Shown piece by piece: positions 37,627 to 49,483 of a DNA stretch of 64,000 bases. Origin of the DNA: Streptococcus sp. Marseille-Q0941 (GTDB lineage: Bacteria; Bacillota; Bacilli; Lactobacillales; Streptococcaceae); assembly GCF_943736975.1 (NCBI RefSeq), contig NZ_CALSFO010000004.1:16444-80443 (forward strand). Reading direction: 5' to 3'. The notes beneath the pieces were generated by a model. It did no database searches, had not been told where the DNA came from, and saw only the letters and a list, made by a program, of their open reading frames with translations. Numbering within the stretch: the first letter of the stretch is position 1; each line of letters begins with the position of its first letter. Made by a program: the position numbers and the translations under genes.

Positions 37627-37673
37627 AAACCATTGGAATCTCTCTCAGAGAGCTTTATTTCCAATGGTTTTTT
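37627..37673. terminator. Bidirectional terminator between rhomboid and GH1 genes
   Basis: AAACCATTGGAA (37627-37638) pairs perfectly with TTCCAATGGTTT (37659-37670), with an internal small CTCTC/GAGAG hairpin and flanking A/T runs. Confidence 0.88.
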
Positions 37674-37693
37674 GAATCTATTTGAAAAGTTGC

Positions 37694-39073
37694 TTAAAAG
37701 CCATTATTGTCACTGAGTTCTTTGAACCAGTAGCCTGATTTTTTCAGGCGACGTTCTTGCGTTTCTAAGTCAAGCTCGACTAAACCATAGCGGTTTTTAT
37801 AGCTATTGAGCCATGACCAGCAGTCGATAAAGGTCCAGATCAAGTAACCTTTACAGTTGGCACCGTCTTCGATGGCACGATGAAGCTCACGAAGGTGACC
37901 TTTAACAAAGTCAATACGGTAATCATCCTGAATCATTCCATTCTCACGGAATTTATCCTCACCTTCAACACCCATCCCATTCTCGGTCAGCATCCACTCA
38001 ATATTCCCATAGTTTTCCTTGATGTTTTGGGCAATGTCATAAATCCCTTGCTCATAGATTTCCCAACCACGGTGGGGATTAATCTTACGACCGGGCATGA
38101 CGTAAGGCTCATAGAAATGCTCTGGCAAGAGCGGACTGTCAGGATGCTTAGCAAAACGTGGCGCCATGACACGCAAGGGCTGGTAGTAGTTGACTCCAAG
38201 GAAATCTACTGTATGCTCACGAATGAGGTTCAATTCTTCTGCTGTAGAATCTGGCAGTAAATCATGCTCAGCTAAAATCTCCACTAATTCTTCTGGATAA
38301 GTACCCAAGACAGATGGATCTAGGAAAGATTGGGCCTGGAAGAGATCGGCTATACGAGCAGCTTTGACATCCGCAGGATGTTGGCTACGTGGATAGGCGG
38401 GAGTCAAATTGAGGACAATCCCAATCTTAGAATCTGGCAGAATTTCGTGACAAGCTTTGACTGCAAGAGTGCTAGCCAGTTGAGTGTTATAGGCTACCTG
38501 AACCGCAGCTTTGGCATCCACCTTATGTGGATAATGAGCATCATAGAAATAACCAAACTCAACAGGAACAATAGGCTCATTGAAGGTAATCCACTGATCT
38601 ACCAAATCACCATAGGTCTCAAAACAGAAACGGGCATAGTCTTCGTAGGCCTTGATGGTCGCCTTATTTTCCCAACCATCGCCATCCTCTTGAAGGGCAA
38701 AAGGCAGGTCAAAATGGTAGAGATTGACTAAGAGACGGATGCCCTTAGCCTTAATCGCTTCAAAGACCTGACGGTAGAAAGCCACACCTTGAGGATTGAC
38801 TTCTCCACGACCCTGCGGGAAAATACGAGACCACTGTATAGAAGTCCGAAAGGCTGTGTGACCTGTTTCTAACAATAGTTCGATATCTTTTTCCCAATTT
38901 TCATAAAAGGTCGATGTTTTGTCTGGTCCAATCCCATTATAGAAGCGATTTGGCTCTACTTGGTACCAATAATCCCAGAGATTATCTCCTTTGCCGTCAC
39001 TAGGTACTCGTCCTTCTGTCTGTGGTCCAGAAGTTGAAGAACCCCAGACAAAATCCTTTGGAAATTTTAGCAT
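37694..39073 (-). CDS. Family 1 glycoside hydrolase (6-phospho-beta-glucosidase type)
   Basis: The 459-aa TIM-barrel enzyme has the acid/base Glu166 in TFNEP and the nucleophile Glu364 in TENG. Near the C-terminus CWSWLNSYKNRYGLV keeps Ser420/Lys426/Tyr429-type residues that bind the 6-phosphate in phospho-beta-glycosidases, so a PTS-imported disaccharide is the likely substrate. No PTS gene is adjacent. It is the last minus-strand gene after proS, behind a terminator-like hairpin. Confidence 0.85.
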   Translation of the reverse strand: MLKFPKDFVWGSSTSGPQTEGRVPSDGKGDNLWDYWYQVEPNRFYNGIGPDKTSTFYENWEKDIELLLETGHTAFRTSIQWSRIFPQGRGEVNPQGVAFYRQVFEAIKAKGIRLLVNLYHFDLPFALQEDGDGWENKATIKAYEDYARFCFETYGDLVDQWITFNEPIVPVEFGYFYDAHYPHKVDAKAAVQVAYNTQLASTLAVKACHEILPDSKIGIVLNLTPAYPRSQHPADVKAARIADLFQAQSFLDPSVLGTYPEELVEILAEHDLLPDSTAEELNLIREHTVDFLGVNYYQPLRVMAPRFAKHPDSPLLPEHFYEPYVMPGRKINPHRGWEIYEQGIYDIAQNIKENYGNIEWMLTENGMGVEGEDKFRENGMIQDDYRIDFVKGHLRELHRAIEDGANCKGYLIWTFIDCWSWLNSYKNRYGLVELDLETQERRLKKSGYWFKELSDNNGF

Positions 39074-39125
39074 AGCTCTACCTCTTTACTTACTCATTTT
39101 ATCTTTATTTTATCTCATTATAAAG

Positions 39126-39166
39126 AAAAAACAAGGCAAAAACTAGTTACATTTTTGTCTTGTTTT
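39126..39166 (-). terminator. Terminator after proS
   Basis: On the minus strand AAAACAAGACAAAAA pairs with TTTTTGCCTTGTTTT (one mismatch), followed by TTCTTT. Confidence 0.72.
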
Positions 39167-39183
39167 TCTTCTGATTATAGATT

Positions 39184-41052
<1,869 letters not shown>

Positions 41053-42309
41053 CTAAAAGAAGGTTCGCATGATGTCGTTCCATGTTACTGCGAGCATCAA
41101 AACGACCATAATGACAACTCCAACTAGAGTAACATAGGTTTCAATTTCTTGTTTTAGTGGTTTACGGCGAATGGCTTCAATGATGTTAAGCACGATTTTT
41201 CCACCATCTAGCGCCGGAATCGGAATCAAGTTGAAAATCCCGATATTGATGGAAATCATAGCCAAGAAGAACAAGACATTCTCCAGACCATTTTTAGCAG
41301 CATCACTACTTGCCTTAAAGATAGCAACAGGCCCACCTAGTTTATTCAAATCAGGTTGGAAGATCAAGCTTTTCAAGGCATTGAGAATGCGCAAGGCTGA
41401 ATCAGCCGCACTGGTAAATCCACCTACAAACATAGACCAGATATCTGATTTAAGTCTTGGTTGAACCCCTAGAATATAACGTCCTTGATTCTCAACAGGT
41501 GACACACTGACTTGTTTTTCAGTTCCATTTTCAGAGACGGTGACATCCAATACAGGTGCTGTTTTGTCCTTGGTCTCTGCTTCAACCGCTTGAATCAAAT
41601 CTTGCCAGTTACTGATTTCGTGTGAACCGACTTTAGTGATTTGCGCCGTATTTTCAATACCGACCTTGGTTAGTGCACTGTCGGGAAGAATACTGAAGTT
41701 ATTCGTTTGCGTATCGCGAACGCCACCTTGCATGAAAATCAAAATCCAAAAGACGATAACGCCTAAGATGAAGTTGTTCATAGGACCTGCAAAGTTGGTA
41801 ATAAGCTTGCCCCAGACAGTCGCATTTTGATACTGAACATCTAGCGGAGCGATACGAACTTCCGTCCCATCAGCTTCTACAATAGTCGCATCATGGTCTA
41901 CCGAAAAAGTTTTTTCCTCTTCCAAAACCAGACCTGTGATAAAGAGTTTATCCTCAAAGTCAAACTGGGTTACCTGCATAGGAAGAGCCGTTTGATCGAC
42001 CTTCTTACCAGACAAATTGATGCGCTTAACCTTGCCATCTTCAGCCAAGGTCAAACTAACAGGAGTTCCTGTCTTAATCTCTGTGGTATCCTCACTCCAA
42101 CCTGCCATGCGGACATAACCACCAAGCGGTAGGAGACGAATCGTGTAAGCAGTCCCGTCTTTTCCAATATGGGCAAAAATCTTTGGCCCCATACCAATGG
42201 CAAATTCACGAACCAGAATTCCAGACTTCTTAGCAAAGTAGAAATGGCCGAACTCGTGAACCACCACGATAATTCCAAAAACAAGGATAAAGGTTAATAA
42301 TCCTAACAT
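41053..42309 (-). CDS. eep: Site-2 metalloprotease RseP/Eep
   Basis: The 418-aa intramembrane zinc protease has HEFGH at residues 18-22 in the first helix, a central PDZ-like region (about 190-310), and the third zinc ligand in PALDGGK near residue 365. Eep cleaves lipoprotein signal-peptide remnants to release peptide pheromones and acts on anti-sigma factors in other bacteria. The operon order uppS-cdsA-eep-proS is standard in streptococci. Confidence 0.95.
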   Translation of the reverse strand: MLGLLTFILVFGIIVVVHEFGHFYFAKKSGILVREFAIGMGPKIFAHIGKDGTAYTIRLLPLGGYVRMAGWSEDTTEIKTGTPVSLTLAEDGKVKRINLSGKKVDQTALPMQVTQFDFEDKLFITGLVLEEEKTFSVDHDATIVEADGTEVRIAPLDVQYQNATVWGKLITNFAGPMNNFILGVIVFWILIFMQGGVRDTQTNNFSILPDSALTKVGIENTAQITKVGSHEISNWQDLIQAVEAETKDKTAPVLDVTVSENGTEKQVSVSPVENQGRYILGVQPRLKSDIWSMFVGGFTSAADSALRILNALKSLIFQPDLNKLGGPVAIFKASSDAAKNGLENVLFFLAMISINIGIFNLIPIPALDGGKIVLNIIEAIRRKPLKQEIETYVTLVGVVIMVVLMLAVTWNDIMRTFF

Positions 42310-42330
42310 TTAATATCTCTTCACCTTTCC

Positions 42331-43134
42331 TTAAAATAAGCCAAAGAGGTGCATAATAGGGAAAACAGCCAACATAGAGTCAAAGCGATCCAGCACCCCA
42401 CCATGTCCTGGGATAAATTTCCCCGAATCCTTGACACCAAAATGGCGTTTCATGGCACTCTCAATCAAGTCACCCAATTGCCCTGCAATACTAAAGAAAA
42501 TAGCAAAGAGCGTCATTTTGTAAATTCCATAAGGAAGGGCAACCGTACTATCCACTAACATAAAGATAAGAGTGACAAGCATGGCAGCTAAAATTCCACC
42601 AAAGGCTCCCTCGATGGATTTGTTCGGAGAGACTCTCGGAGCCAATCTTCTCTTACCGAAATTCATTCCGACCAAGTAAGCACCACTATCAGTTGCCCAT
42701 ACGATACAGAGGGCCAAGAGTGCTTTGTCCAAGCCTGCAATTCGAGCATCCACTAAAGCATTGAATCCAAAACCAACATAGAAACTCATAGCGATTGGGT
42801 ATACAGCATCTTCAATGGTGTAATTCTTGCTAAAAACAGTGCAACCTAACATGATAAAAATCACAACACCATATGCGACAACATTCCCATCTACAGGTAA
42901 AAATGTCAAGTAGTTTTCTAGGGGGATTGTCAGTGCGAAAGTCGCTAATAAGGTCAGCAAGCCCTCAGGAGTCATGGTATTTAACCCCTTCATCTGGAGC
43001 AATTCACGAACCCCAAGCATGGCTAAAATTCCCATAGCAATCTGTAACCAAAGCCCACCAATCACCAAGAGAGGGATAAAGATTGCTAAGGCCAAACCGG
43101 CAAATATCGTTCTCTTTAATAAATCCTTTTTCAT
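42331..43134 (-). CDS. cdsA: Phosphatidate cytidylyltransferase
   Basis: The 267-aa polytopic membrane enzyme forms CDP-diacylglycerol from phosphatidic acid and CTP, the gateway to phosphatidylglycerol and cardiolipin. The signature lies near the C-terminus: RLAPRVSPNKSIEGAFGG followed by SAMKRHFGVKDSGKFIPGHGGVLDRFDS. About eight helices are visible. It is 21 bp upstream of eep and 9 bp downstream of uppS. Confidence 0.96.
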   Translation of the reverse strand: MKKDLLKRTIFAGLALAIFIPLLVIGGLWLQIAMGILAMLGVRELLQMKGLNTMTPEGLLTLLATFALTIPLENYLTFLPVDGNVVAYGVVIFIMLGCTVFSKNYTIEDAVYPIAMSFYVGFGFNALVDARIAGLDKALLALCIVWATDSGAYLVGMNFGKRRLAPRVSPNKSIEGAFGGILAAMLVTLIFMLVDSTVALPYGIYKMTLFAIFFSIAGQLGDLIESAMKRHFGVKDSGKFIPGHGGVLDRFDSMLAVFPIMHLFGLF

Positions 43135-43143
43135 AACTTTTTC

Positions 43144-43896
43144 CTAAACTCCTCCAAATCGACGATTGCGGCGATTATACTCTGCAATAGCCTCTTTCAA
43201 AGCTTCCTCATCAAAGTCAGGCCACAAAACATCTGTGAAATAAAGTTCACTATAAGCTGCTTGCCAAGGCAAGAAATTGCTCAAACGAAGCTCCCCACTC
43301 GTTCGAATGATTAAGTCCGGATCACGCAAAGTTTTCGGCAAATGCCTCGTAAAGAGATATTCCCCAATCAACTCTTCCGTAATATCACCTGGATTCACCT
43401 TAGCATCCAAAACATCCTGCGCAATCAACTTGACCGCTTGTGTAATCTCAGCTCGTCCACCATAATTGAGGGCAAAGTTAAGAATCAAACCTGTATTTAA
43501 CTTGGTCAACTCCTCTGCCTTTTTCAAAGCTTCAAAAGTTTGTTTAGGCAAGCGATCAGTTTCCCCAATCATTTGGATCTTCATATTCTTTTGGTGCAAT
43601 TCGGGGACATACTTATCATAAAATTCAACAGGCAAGTTCATGATAAACTTGACTTCCTGGTCTGGCCGTGTCCAGTTTTCAGTCGAGAAGGCATAAACAG
43701 TCATAGCCTTGACACCCATATCACTAGCAGCAATCGCTACCGTTCTCAAAGCATCCATCCCAGCCTTATGACCAAAGACACGTGGCTGCATCCGTTTTTT
43801 AGCCCAACGACCATTGCCATCCATGATAACTCCGATATGTGCTGGCACCACTGCTGGTGTTTCTGTTACTTTATCTTTTTTAAAAAATCCAAACAT
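43144..43896 (-). CDS. uppS: Undecaprenyl diphosphate synthase (cis-prenyltransferase)
   Basis: The 250-aa enzyme extends farnesyl diphosphate to the C55 carrier for wall synthesis. Visible motifs are HIGVIMDGNGRWAKKR (catalytic Asp), FGHKAGMDALR, AFSTENWTRP, ALNYGGRAEI and DLIIRTSGELRLSNFLPWQAAYSELYF. First gene of the uppS-cdsA-eep-proS operon, divergent from the HhH gene. Confidence 0.97.
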   Translation of the reverse strand: MFGFFKKDKVTETPAVVPAHIGVIMDGNGRWAKKRMQPRVFGHKAGMDALRTVAIAASDMGVKAMTVYAFSTENWTRPDQEVKFIMNLPVEFYDKYVPELHQKNMKIQMIGETDRLPKQTFEALKKAEELTKLNTGLILNFALNYGGRAEITQAVKLIAQDVLDAKVNPGDITEELIGEYLFTRHLPKTLRDPDLIIRTSGELRLSNFLPWQAAYSELYFTDVLWPDFDEEALKEAIAEYNRRNRRFGGV

Positions 43897-44021
43897 GATT
43901 GTATTCCTATTTAAAAATCTATCGTTTCATTATACCATATTTTTCGCTTTTCTTCTATCATATTCTCTTATTCTAAGGCGGGATTTCCTATAGAACTCCT
44001 ATCTTTCCAAACGAACAAGCC

Positions 44022-44050
44022 TTGCATTTCCAAAAGAAAGTTGATACAAT
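44022..44050 (+). promoter_or_regulatory. Promoter of the HhH-domain gene
   Basis: -35 TTGCAT (44022-44027), 17-bp spacer, -10 TACAAT (44045-44050) with extended TGA; near-consensus sigma-70 site. Confidence 0.75.
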
Positions 44051-44110
44051 AAAACATAAAGATTTTATCCTTGTTCAATCACAGGGGGTTTTTATTGAAA
44101 GGATCTTATC

Positions 44111-44506
44111 ATGTCAAAAAAACTACAACGTAAAAAACAATTAAGAAACAGCCTTCGTCGTTCAGGTGCACTTTCAAACGCTGTAAACAAGGTTGTCGAA
44201 GAAACAAAAAAAGTTGTGAAGCATGCTGAAAAAGCTGCAAACGAGGCAGGTAAAGCTGTTTCTAAGCAAGTTGAAAAAACTGTAGAAGCAACTAAAGAGC
44301 AAGCTCAAAAGGTTACTAGCTCTGTAGAGGAATTCGCAGCGAATCTAGGCGGACTTTCAGTAGACCGTGCTAAAACTTTCTACGATGAAGGAATCAAATC
44401 TGCTGCTGACTTCAAAAACTGGACAGAAAAAGAACTCCTTGCCTTGAAAGGAATCGGTCCAGCTACAATCAAGAAATTAAAAGAAAACGGCATTAAGTTC
44501 AAGTAA
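44111..44506 (+). CDS. Lys-rich coiled-coil protein with C-terminal helix-hairpin-helix domain
   Basis: The 131-aa protein starts with a basic segment (residues 1-25), continues as a long Lys/Glu/Ala-rich amphipathic helix (about 26-75, repeated EKAANEAGKAVSK-like heptads), and ends with a HhH-type domain (about 80-131; LLALKGIGPATIKKLKENGI, GIGPAT hairpin). The composition suggests a DNA-associated or scaffold protein; no enzymatic motif is seen. Conserved hypotheticals of this kind occur upstream of valS in pneumococci, by recollection. It has a near-consensus promoter and AAAGGAT upstream. Confidence 0.8.
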   Translation: MSKKLQRKKQLRNSLRRSGALSNAVNKVVEETKKVVKHAEKAANEAGKAVSKQVEKTVEATKEQAQKVTSSVEEFAANLGGLSVDRAKTFYDEGIKSAADFKNWTEKELLALKGIGPATIKKLKENGIKFK

Positions 44507-44552
44507 TCTTTCTTGTTCCTTGCTTTTCCGTGAAAAACTTGTTAAAATAAAG

Positions 44553-44768
44553 CCATTAGAGGTGTTTTGAATCCCACATTTTACAGAAAGTGGCGGTGCT
44601 GAGAAGTCCACAAATGTGTCAAAACTGGTTGCTGATGGATGAAAATGAAATAATATTGTCTTTTTATTATAAAGACGAGAGTTGCGGGCTCTGCCCGAAA
44701 TTGGGTGGTACCGCGGATAAACACATTCGTCCCTGTCAAATTGATGACAGGGGCGATTTTTTTGTAGA
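44553..44768 (+). ncRNA. T-box leader (valine specifier) for the GNAT-valS operon
   Basis: Promoter TTGCTT-17 bp-TAAAAT (44520-44548) precedes a leader whose Stem I base pairs CCATTAG (44553-44559) with CTGATGG (44632-44638). The likely specifier is GTC (44618-44620, followed by A), a valine codon. The T-box GGGTGGTACCGCG is at 44703-44715; its TGGT would pair with an ACCA tRNA end, as in tRNA-Val. A terminator follows: CGTCCCTGTCA against TGACAGGGGCG with T7 (to 44767). Uncharged tRNA-Val should allow read-through. First gene downstream is a GNAT, with valS third. Confidence 0.93.
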
Positions 44769-44783
44769 AAGCGAGGGAGAAAG

Positions 44784-45350
44784 ATGACAAGAGCAGAATT
44801 ACCGGAACGAATAGAGACCGAGCGTCTGGTCTTGCGAGTCCGTACAGTTGCGGATGCCGAGGATATCCATGCCTACGCTAGTCTGCCAGAGGTTGCCTAT
44901 CCAGCAGGCTTTCCTCCCGTCAAGAGCTTGGAAGATGAGATTTATTATCTGGAGCATATCCTTCCTGAACGCAATCAAAAGGACAATCTCCCAGCAGGTT
45001 ACGGCATTGTGGTAAAAGGGACTGATACGATTATCGGCTCTGTCGATTTCAATCATCGCCACGAAGACGATGTGTTGGAGGTTGGCTATACCTTGCACCC
45101 TGACTACTGGGGTCGAGGCTATGTGCCTGAAGCAGCACGTGCCTTGATTGAACTGGCTTTTAAAGAATTAGACCTTCACAAGATAGAATTGTCTTGTTTT
45201 GGCTCCAATGTCCAAAGTCAACGAGTCTCAGAGAAGCTTGGTTTCACTCTGGAAGCTCGCATAAGGGATCGAAAAGATGCCCAAGGCAACCGCTGTGACA
45301 GTCTGATATATGGCTTGCTGAGGAGTGAGTGGGAGAGTTTAAACTGTTAG
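44784..45350 (+). CDS. GNAT acetyltransferase (RimJ/RimL type)
   Basis: The 188-aa protein begins TERLVLRVRTVADAEDIHAYASLPEVAYP, has the central DVLEVGYTLHPDYWGRGYVPEAARALIELAF (GRGY acetyl-CoA loop, about residues 110-115) and the C-terminal LHKIELSCFGSNVQSQRVSEKLGF, as in RimJ/RimL and spermidine-type acetyltransferases. The substrate is unknown. It sits between the valine T-box and valS, so it responds to valine-tRNA charging. AGGGAG precedes ATG. Confidence 0.87.
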   Translation: MTRAELPERIETERLVLRVRTVADAEDIHAYASLPEVAYPAGFPPVKSLEDEIYYLEHILPERNQKDNLPAGYGIVVKGTDTIIGSVDFNHRHEDDVLEVGYTLHPDYWGRGYVPEAARALIELAFKELDLHKIELSCFGSNVQSQRVSEKLGFTLEARIRDRKDAQGNRCDSLIYGLLRSEWESLNC

Positions 45351-45366
45351 ATGAGGGAGGTAATTT

Positions 45367-46752
45367 TTGAAATTAATGTGTTTTCTTGAGACCGATGATA
45401 GAGTAAGGAAGTTTTTTGTTCAAGTTTGGAAAATATGTTTGAATACGCTTGCTTTTTTTCCTATACTGTCCCTTGTATCTATTTTAGGATTAACACTTCC
45501 CGCATTTTTATTAAGCTTATTTTTTAGCAGGGATATTGCAATTTCTATTCTGGAGATAATAACTTTTTTGTTTTTGATATGTTTTTATCTTAAATTATTC
45601 TCTAAAAGAAGGATCTCTGAGATTGCTATTCTTACTTATTGGTGTATTTCTATCTCAACTTTGATTATATTCTTCCTAATTGATTTAAAATTAGTTATAA
45701 TTTTCCAGTTTGCATTGATACTGATATATGCATTTAAATATATAAATCGATTTAATAAGTTTAGAGACTTTCTTACGAAAAGTACTGAATCCTTGGCTTT
45801 TATAAATGTTTTTGATGGAATATTCTGCGGAATATTGATTTACTTTTTACAAAATCTGAATTTAGTTGAATCAATTTTGATTAACGTATCTCAGTATTTC
45901 TTAACTAATTATGGTATAAGTGAAAATCAAATAAACAACTGGTTCAGTATTTTAACAATATTAATACTACCATCTATATTATCTACCATAAAAAGTATAG
46001 TATCAATTAAGATATTTAAAAAAGTTAATAAAGTAGATGTTCCTAAGGGAAGGACACTATGGAATGTATATGCCACGATGTTTATTACTTCGTTTTTGTG
46101 GTATTATATCTATCTTTATTACTTTTTTTCTAAAGCTATGAATTCTGAGACTGTTTTACTAATTGACATTCTTACATTCATTTTATATATAGTACTTTAT
46201 TCATTCTTTTGGTGGCAAATTTATAATATGATTGGATATGGTGCAAAAGATATAAAAGAAGTGATTGCTTCATGGCTAACTGCAACAATGAGTATATTAT
46301 TGTTGACAGTATTTAATCAAGTTGAAAACGAATTAATCAATGCTCTAAGCTGGTTTTTACCAATACTAATTCCAAATCTAATAGGGGAAATAAATTCTCA
46401 GTTTGATACAAATAAATATAAGAAAAAACCAATAAGAACTGATAAAATGGATAGACACCTCTATCGAGTTCAAATATATTGTTTTCTTACTTTATTAATG
46501 TTGAGTATTATTCCAAAGTTAATTGAAATTATATGGGGATGGAAGATTAAAGTAGAGTTGGCCAAACTAATAAATTCGTCATTTGATTGGACATCTGAAT
46601 TTATTGCCTCAACTATAATTGTTTTCTTTTGTTTCATATTATCATTAATTATTGGAAGGGGCATAATTTGGTTGTTAAAATATTTCTATTTAGATCCATC
46701 AAAAAGATATTATAAATTTGAAAAAAATAAAAGGAGAAAAAATAATGTCTAA
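45367..46752 (+). CDS. Uncharacterised polytopic membrane protein inserted before valS
   Basis: A 461-aa protein of unknown function with about ten hydrophobic helices (first at roughly 20-55, last at 415-440) separated by short basic loops, ending in the Lys/Arg-rich tail [13 protein letters not shown]. No catalytic motif is recognised. Codon use is strikingly A+T-rich compared with the GNAT and valS genes on either side. The start is TTG at 45367, 6 nt after GGGAGG; the last 8 nt overlap the valS start. It probably entered by horizontal transfer and uses the T-box promoter. A bacteriocin-immunity, Abi-like or transport role would be guesswork. Confidence 0.8.
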   Translation: MKLMCFLETDDRVRKFFVQVWKICLNTLAFFPILSLVSILGLTLPAFLLSLFFSRDIAISILEIITFLFLICFYLKLFSKRRISEIAILTYWCISISTLIIFFLIDLKLVIIFQFALILIYAFKYINRFNKFRDFLTKSTESLAFINVFDGIFCGILIYFLQNLNLVESILINVSQYFLTNYGISENQINNWFSILTILILPSILSTIKSIVSIKIFKKVNKVDVPKGRTLWNVYATMFITSFLWYYIYLYYFFSKAMNSETVLLIDILTFILYIVLYSFFWWQIYNMIGYGAKDIKEVIASWLTATMSILLLTVFNQVENELINALSWFLPILIPNLIGEINSQFDTNKYKKKPIRTDKMDRHLYRVQIYCFLTLLMLSIIPKLIEIIWGWKIKVELAKLINSSFDWTSEFIASTIIVFFCFILSLIIGRGIIWLLKYFYLDPSKRYYKFEKNKRRKNNV

Positions 46753-49396
46753 AGAACTTTCACCTAAATACAATCCAGCCGAGGTTGAGGCTGGTCGTTA
46801 TCAAAAATGGCTTGATGCGGATGTTTTCAAGCCTTCAGGAGATCAAAAGGCTAAGCCTTATTCGATCGTTATTCCACCACCAAACGTAACTGGTAAACTC
46901 CACCTTGGTCACGCTTGGGATACGACCTTGCAGGATATTATCATCCGTCAAAAACGCATGCAAGGTTTTGATACGCTTTGGCTTCCAGGTATGGACCATG
47001 CTGGGATTGCCACTCAGGCTAAGGTTGAGGAGCGCTTGCGTGGTGAGGGCATTACGCGTTATGACCTCGGTCGTGAGTCTTTCTTGACGAAAGTCTGGGA
47101 GTGGAAAGACGAATATGCGACGACCATCAAGGAACAATGGGGCAAGATGGGGCTTTCTGTAGACTACTCTCGTGAGCGTTTCACTCTTGATGAAGGTTTG
47201 TCAAAAGCCGTTCGCAAGGTATTTGTTGAGCTTTATAAGAAAGGATGGATCTATCGTGGTGAATTTATCATCAACTGGGACCCAGCAGCTCGCACAGCCC
47301 TTTCTGATATCGAGGTGATTCACAAGGATGTGGAAGGTGCCTTCTACCACATGAACTACATGCTGGAAGACGGCTCACGCGCCCTTGAGGTTGCGACTAC
47401 TCGTCCTGAGACTATGTTTGGGGACGTTGCGGTTGCAGTCAATCCAGAAGACCCACGCTACAAGGACTTGATCGGTAAAAACGTCATCCTTCCAATCGCT
47501 AATAAGCTCATCCCAATCGTTGGGGACGAGCACGCAGATCCTGAATTTGGTACAGGTGTCGTGAAAATCACGCCTGCCCACGATCCAAACGACTTCTTGG
47601 TTGGTCAACGCCATAACTTGCCACAAGTTAATGTCATGAACGACGACGGAACTATGAACGACTTGGCCTTCGAATTTGCAGGTATGGATCGTTTTGAAGC
47701 TCGTAAGGCAGTCGTTGCCAAATTGGAAGAAATTGGTGCCCTTGTTAAAATCGAAAAACGTGTTCACAGTGTTGGTCACTCAGAGCGTACAGGTGTAGTG
47801 GTTGAACCACGCTTGTCTACTCAGTGGTTCGTCAAGATGGACCAATTGGCTAAGAATGCCATTGCCAACCAAGACACAGAAGACAAGGTTGAATTCTACC
47901 CACCTCGTTTCAACGATACCTTCCTCCAATGGATGGGAAATGTTCATGACTGGGTTATCTCTCGTCAGCTCTGGTGGGGTCACCAAATCCCTGCTTGGTA
48001 CAATGCTGAAGGTGAAATGTACGTTGGCGAAGAAGCTCCAGAAGGTGACGGATGGACTCAAGACGAAGACGTCTTGGATACTTGGTTCAGTTCTGCCCTT
48101 TGGCCATTCTCAACCATGGGCTGGCCTGATGTTGACGCAGAAGACTTTAAACGTTACTTCCCAACTTCAACCTTGGTAACAGCCTACGATATCATCTTCT
48201 TCTGGGTGTCTCGTATGATCTTCCAAGGTTTGGAATTTACTGGCAAGTCGCCATTCAAAAATGCCTTGATTCACGGTCTTATCCGTGACGAGCAAGGACG
48301 TAAGATGTCTAAATCTCTCGGTAATGGGATTGACCCAATGGATGTTATCGAGAAATACGGTGCCGATGCCCTTCGTTGGTTCCTTTCAAATGGTTCTGCA
48401 CCAGGTCAAGACGTGCGCTTCTCTTACGAGAAAATGGATGCTTCATGGAACTTTATCAACAAGATCTGGAACATCTCTCGCTACATCCTCATGAACAATG
48501 AAGGTTTGACCCTTGAGCAAGCAACTGCCAATGTGGAAAAAGTTGTCAACAAGGAAGCTGGAAACGTTACTGACCGCTGGATTCTCCACAACCTCAACGA
48601 AACTATCGGAAAAGTCACTGAAAACTTTGACAAGTTTGAGTTTGGTGTAGCTGGCCACATCCTCTACAACTTCATCTGGGATGAGTTTGCGGACTGGTAC
48701 GTTGAGTTGACCAAGGAAGTCCTTTATAGCGATAACGAAGAAGAGAAAGTTATCACACGTTCTGTTCTCCTTTACACCTTGGACAAGATCCTTCGTCTCC
48801 TTCACCCAATCATGCCATTCGTGACAGAGGAAATCTTTGGACAAATCTCTGAAAGCTCTATCGTCACAGCTGCTTACCCAACTGTTAATCCAGCCTTTGA
48901 AGACCTCGCTGCCCACACTGGTGTCGAAAGCCTCAAAGACTTGATCCGTGCTGTTCGTAATGCGCGTGCAGAAGTAAACGTAGCACCAAGCAAGCCTATC
49001 ACCATCCTTGTTAAGACAAGCGATAGCGACTTGGAAGCCTTCTTTAACAGCAATGTCAACTACATCAAACGCTTCACAAATCCAGAACACTTGGAAATCG
49101 CATCAACTATCCCTGCACCTGAACTCGCAATGTCAAGCGTCATCACAGGAGCAGAAATCTACTTGCCACTGGCAGACCTCCTCAATGTCGAAGAAGAACT
49201 CGCTCGTCTCGACAAGGAACTGGCTAAATGGCAAAAAGAACTGGATATGGTTAGTAAGAAACTCTCTAACGAACGCTTCGTAGCCAATGCCAAACCAGAA
49301 GTCGTCCAAAAAGAACGCGACAAACAATCCGACTACCAAGCCAAATACGACGCAACCGTCGCACGTATTGATGAGATGAAGAAGTTGGTGAAATAA
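46745..49396 (+). CDS. valS: Valyl-tRNA synthetase
   Basis: The 883-aa class Ia synthetase has the HIGH-type motif [20 protein letters not shown] (about residues 42-61), [14 protein letters not shown], the editing domain with [13 protein letters not shown], and a C-terminal coiled coil (about 815-880, [25 protein letters not shown]). The frame is open from 46718, but [10 protein letters not shown] at 46745 has AAGGAG (46731-46736) 8 nt upstream and is the family start. Expression should depend on the T-box 2.1 kb upstream plus any internal promoter. Confidence 0.97.
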   Translation: MSKELSPKYNPAEVEAGRYQKWLDADVFKPSGDQKAKPYSIVIPPPNVTGKLHLGHAWDTTLQDIIIRQKRMQGFDTLWLPGMDHAGIATQAKVEERLRGEGITRYDLGRESFLTKVWEWKDEYATTIKEQWGKMGLSVDYSRERFTLDEGLSKAVRKVFVELYKKGWIYRGEFIINWDPAARTALSDIEVIHKDVEGAFYHMNYMLEDGSRALEVATTRPETMFGDVAVAVNPEDPRYKDLIGKNVILPIANKLIPIVGDEHADPEFGTGVVKITPAHDPNDFLVGQRHNLPQVNVMNDDGTMNDLAFEFAGMDRFEARKAVVAKLEEIGALVKIEKRVHSVGHSERTGVVVEPRLSTQWFVKMDQLAKNAIANQDTEDKVEFYPPRFNDTFLQWMGNVHDWVISRQLWWGHQIPAWYNAEGEMYVGEEAPEGDGWTQDEDVLDTWFSSALWPFSTMGWPDVDAEDFKRYFPTSTLVTAYDIIFFWVSRMIFQGLEFTGKSPFKNALIHGLIRDEQGRKMSKSLGNGIDPMDVIEKYGADALRWFLSNGSAPGQDVRFSYEKMDASWNFINKIWNISRYILMNNEGLTLEQATANVEKVVNKEAGNVTDRWILHNLNETIGKVTENFDKFEFGVAGHILYNFIWDEFADWYVELTKEVLYSDNEEEKVITRSVLLYTLDKILRLLHPIMPFVTEEIFGQISESSIVTAAYPTVNPAFEDLAAHTGVESLKDLIRAVRNARAEVNVAPSKPITILVKTSDSDLEAFFNSNVNYIKRFTNPEHLEIASTIPAPELAMSSVITGAEIYLPLADLLNVEEELARLDKELAKWQKELDMVSKKLSNERFVANAKPEVVQKERDKQSDYQAKYDATVARIDEMKKLVK

Positions 49397-49402
49397 ACAC
49401 AG

Positions 49403-49428
49403 AAACACGGTGGTAAGCCGTGTTTTTT
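49403..49428 (+). terminator. Terminator after valS
   Basis: AAACACGG - 7 nt - CCGTGTTT followed by TTT. It separates valS from the downstream DNA-modification cassette. Confidence 0.85.
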
Positions 49429-49483
49429 ACTTTAATTTGTGATAAAATTGTAATAATAAATTTTAATGACTGAAAGAGAAATC

